In this document: positions 26,391-27,716 of the stretch, one piece after another
Numbering within the stretch: position 1 is the stretch's first letter
How the letters are laid out: the number at the start of each line of letters is the position of its first letter
Source: WQUF01 sp031549885
GTDB taxonomy: Bacteria; Bacillota; Clostridia; Clostridiales; Clostridiaceae
NCBI GenBank assembly: GCA_031549885.1
Contig: JAVBPD010000042.1
Span: 1 to 27,716, forward strand
Direction of reading: 5' to 3'
Length of the DNA: 27,716 nt
Notes under the pieces: generated by a model
What the model saw: the letters and a program-made list of their open reading frames with translations, nothing else
Database searches by the model: none
What the model was told of the DNA's origin: nothing
Program-made: the position numbers and the translations under genes

Positions 26391-26533
26391 AATAAATCCT
26401 CCAAATAAAATCTTCCTTATAATATATTTTTATAAACTTAAATAAATTCATAATTTTATTATTTATCCAATGAGAATAAAAAAAAGAAATTTGTTAATAA
26501 TAAAAATTGAATCATAGCAAAGGAGTTGATTAT

Positions 26534-26764
26534 ATGAAATATCTAAATGTTATAGCATTAATCTTTGTAATCATAGGAGCTATAAACTGGGGTCTCATAG
26601 GATTCTTTGGATTTGACTTGGTTTCATCCATATTTGGTGTAATGACAGCATTTACAAGAGTTATATTTGCCCTAATTGGAATTGCCGGCTTATACTCATT
26701 TGCATTCTTTGGTAGAGAAGATTACCATGAATATGATGATAGAAGAATTAATAAAATAGACTAG
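26534..26764 (+). CDS. DUF378 family small membrane protein
   Basis: A 76-residue protein matching DUF378: it starts MKYLNVIALIFVIIGAINWG, followed by LIGFFGFDLVSSIFG and a second helix RVIFALIGIAGLYSFAF. The family has two membrane helices and the hallmark INWGL(I/V)G; its function is unknown. The start at 26534 has AGGAG 8 nt upstream, while an in-frame ATG at 26507 lies before that site. The acidic/basic tail GREDYHEYDDRR is probably cytoplasmic. Confidence 0.9.
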   Translation: MKYLNVIALIFVIIGAINWGLIGFFGFDLVSSIFGVMTAFTRVIFALIGIAGLYSFAFFGREDYHEYDDRRINKID

Positions 26765-26768
26765 ACTT

Positions 26769-26795
26769 AATACAAAAAACCTCCATTTTTGTATT
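26769..26795 (+). terminator. Weak hairpin after the DUF378 gene
   Basis: AATACAAAAA (26769-26778) pairs with TTTTTGTATT (26786-26795). Only one G-C pair is present and no T run follows the stem, so its termination activity is doubtful. Its position just after the stop is the main argument. Confidence 0.3.
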
Positions 26796-26858
26796 TAAAA
26801 AAACAAATATTTAAACTTTATTTATTTACTTGATATTTTAAATAGCTTTTTATATATT

Positions 26859-26889
26859 AAATAAAAGCAGCCAATGGCTGCTTTTATTT
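26859..26889 (-). terminator. Terminator of the plsC-linked operon
   Basis: AAATAAAAGCAGCC (26859-26872) pairs perfectly over 14 bp with GGCTGCTTTTATTT (26876-26889) around a 3-nt loop. The stop codon of the gene at 26884 lies in the stem. The T-rich descending arm serves as the T tract leftward. Confidence 0.85.
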
Positions 26890-27180
26890 TAAAATAATTA
26901 TTAAATTTTTCTTCATATGTTCAAAATCTTCTTTTTTTTCTGTATTAATATGAACTCCATTATCAAAGTCAGATATTTTTACATTAAAATTTGAAAAACC
27001 GCATTTTTTTAAATAATCTTTAACTTCAATTTGTGTGGTTCTACTTGTTATCTCTTCGTCATACCCTATATAATCTCCATTTAAATAAACAGGAATGCTA
27101 CTTTTAGACTCCAAAGCAGTTTCACCTAATGGCTCAATAAATGATTTGCTTAAATTAATAAAATCAAATGAATTCATCAT
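26884..27180 (-). CDS. Hypothetical 98-residue protein downstream of plsC
   Basis: A soluble protein starting MMNSFDFINLSKSFIEPLGE and containing SIPVYLNGDYIGYDEE, then a mixed alpha/beta pattern. I recognise no family. AGGAGG (complement of 27193-27198) lies about 12 nt before the ATG at 27180, a rather long spacing; a second ATG follows directly. An in-frame extension to 27216 would swallow the ribosome binding site and is rejected. It lies 50 nt after the acyltransferase gene and shares its terminator, so the two are probably co-transcribed. Confidence 0.7.
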   Translation of the reverse strand: MMNSFDFINLSKSFIEPLGETALESKSSIPVYLNGDYIGYDEEITSRTTQIEVKDYLKKCGFSNFNVKISDFDNGVHINTEKKEDFEHMKKNLIIILK

Positions 27181-27230
27181 AATCGTAAAAGCCCTCCTTG
27201 ACATTAGTATTTGCAAAGAAGAGCTTATTA

Positions 27231-27716
27231 TTATATGCTATGAAATTTTTCTCTAATTTTATTTTCCACAATAGAGGTTATATCCTTCTGATCCTCTAAA
27301 CTTAATTTATTAAAATAAATTGGCTCAAGGAAACATATTGTAACATCAGATTTTTTAATTAAATTTGGAAATTTATTATTTTCAAATATGTTTCTCGTTC
27401 CTTTTATAACAACAGGTACAATTGGCGCTCCTGATTTAGTTCCAAGCCTTAAGCTTCCCTTTTTAAATTTTAAAACCTCACCAGTTTTACTTCTTTTTCC
27501 TTCAGGGAAGACAGCCATAGTATATCCTTCCTTTAAATGTGAAATGCCATCATTTATAACCTGAATTGATTTTTTAATATCATCTCTGTCAATAAATATA
27601 CTTTTCATTTCTATAACCCATGATGACAAAACAGGTATATTTGTTTCTTTCTTTGCAATAAAACCAATGGCGTGTCCATAAGCATTCAATAAAGCAGGAA
27701 TATCAAATAAACTTTC
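27231..27716 (-). CDS. plsC: 1-acyl-sn-glycerol-3-phosphate acyltransferase, 3' part
   Basis: The frame is open to the right edge, so the start and the first part of the protein are missing; 161 residues are visible. They begin ESLFDIPALLNAYGHAIGFI, the tail of the NHxSxxDxP acyltransferase motif (the His lies beyond the edge). FPEGKRSKTGEVLKFKKGSL holds the glycerol-phosphate-binding FPEG, and GAPIVPVVIKGT is the conserved fourth block. The enzyme acylates lysophosphatidic acid to phosphatidic acid at the membrane. A TTG at 27689 is internal to the motif region and is not the start. The symbol is by family; related lysophospholipid acyltransferases cannot be excluded. Confidence 0.88.
   Translation of the reverse strand, partial: ESLFDIPALLNAYGHAIGFIAKKETNIPVLSSWVIEMKSIFIDRDDIKKSIQVINDGISHLKEGYTMAVFPEGKRSKTGEVLKFKKGSLRLGTKSGAPIVPVVIKGTRNIFENNKFPNLIKKSDVTICFLEPIYFNKLSLEDQKDITSIVENKIREKFHSI

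Noticed and set aside
26119..26445. Rightward open frame of 108 codons opposite the small membrane protein
   Set aside because: No ribosome binding site before its ATG, whereas the leftward frame has GGAGG at good spacing and a regular three-helix pattern.
26507..26533. Longer N-terminus of the DUF378 protein from 26507
   Set aside because: The AGGAG site lies between this ATG and the one at 26534, and the family begins at the latter.

Overview
The window is very AT-rich, with strong AGGAGG-type ribosome binding sites, dense gene packing and many intrinsic terminators ending in T runs. The order pcrA-ligA-gatC-gatA-gatB, AraC-type/YesM-type two-component regulation and several clostridial protein families point to a low-GC Firmicute of the Clostridium type. 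The species cannot be named from the sequence. I see no tRNA, rRNA, CRISPR array, insertion sequence or prophage gene.

Layout. Positions 1-169 hold the 3' end of an unrecognised gene. Positions 516-8502 form a carbohydrate-uptake locus. A YesM-like histidine kinase and an AraC-type response regulator run leftward. They diverge from a rightward operon of a lipoprotein solute-binding protein, two sugar ABC permeases and a GH112 beta-galactosyl phosphorylase (galacto-N-biose/lacto-N-biose phosphorylase family). Both divergent promoters can be read, and the rightward one carries a CcpA cre-like palindrome between its -35 and -10 boxes. No transport ATPase and no downstream Leloir-type genes are in the cluster.

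Positions 8559-13700 hold an ECF sigma factor followed by two tandem paralogous membrane-anchored beta-propeller proteins (COG4880-like). The second propeller gene is preceded by a 25-bp copy of the end of the sigma gene, at the same 6-nt distance from its start. This suggests the pair arose by duplication of a sigma-propeller cassette. The short cytoplasmic N-termini share a PNSIxPENI motif and could act as anti-sigma segments. This is the most likely under-described system in the window.

Positions 14051-21483 are a leftward housekeeping operon: pcrA (helicase), ligA (NAD-dependent ligase), gatC, gatA and gatB (Asp/Glu-tRNA amidotransferase). Positions 21670-25546 hold pgi and, downstream of it, an 819-residue protein built of about seven Ig-like/three-Y-like repeats with an Asn-rich linker.

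Positions 25765-27716 carry small genes: a zinc-ribbon protein with a hairpin next to its ribosome binding site, a three-helix membrane protein, a DUF378 protein, an unrecognised 98-residue protein, and the 3' part of a plsC-like acyltransferase that runs off the right edge.
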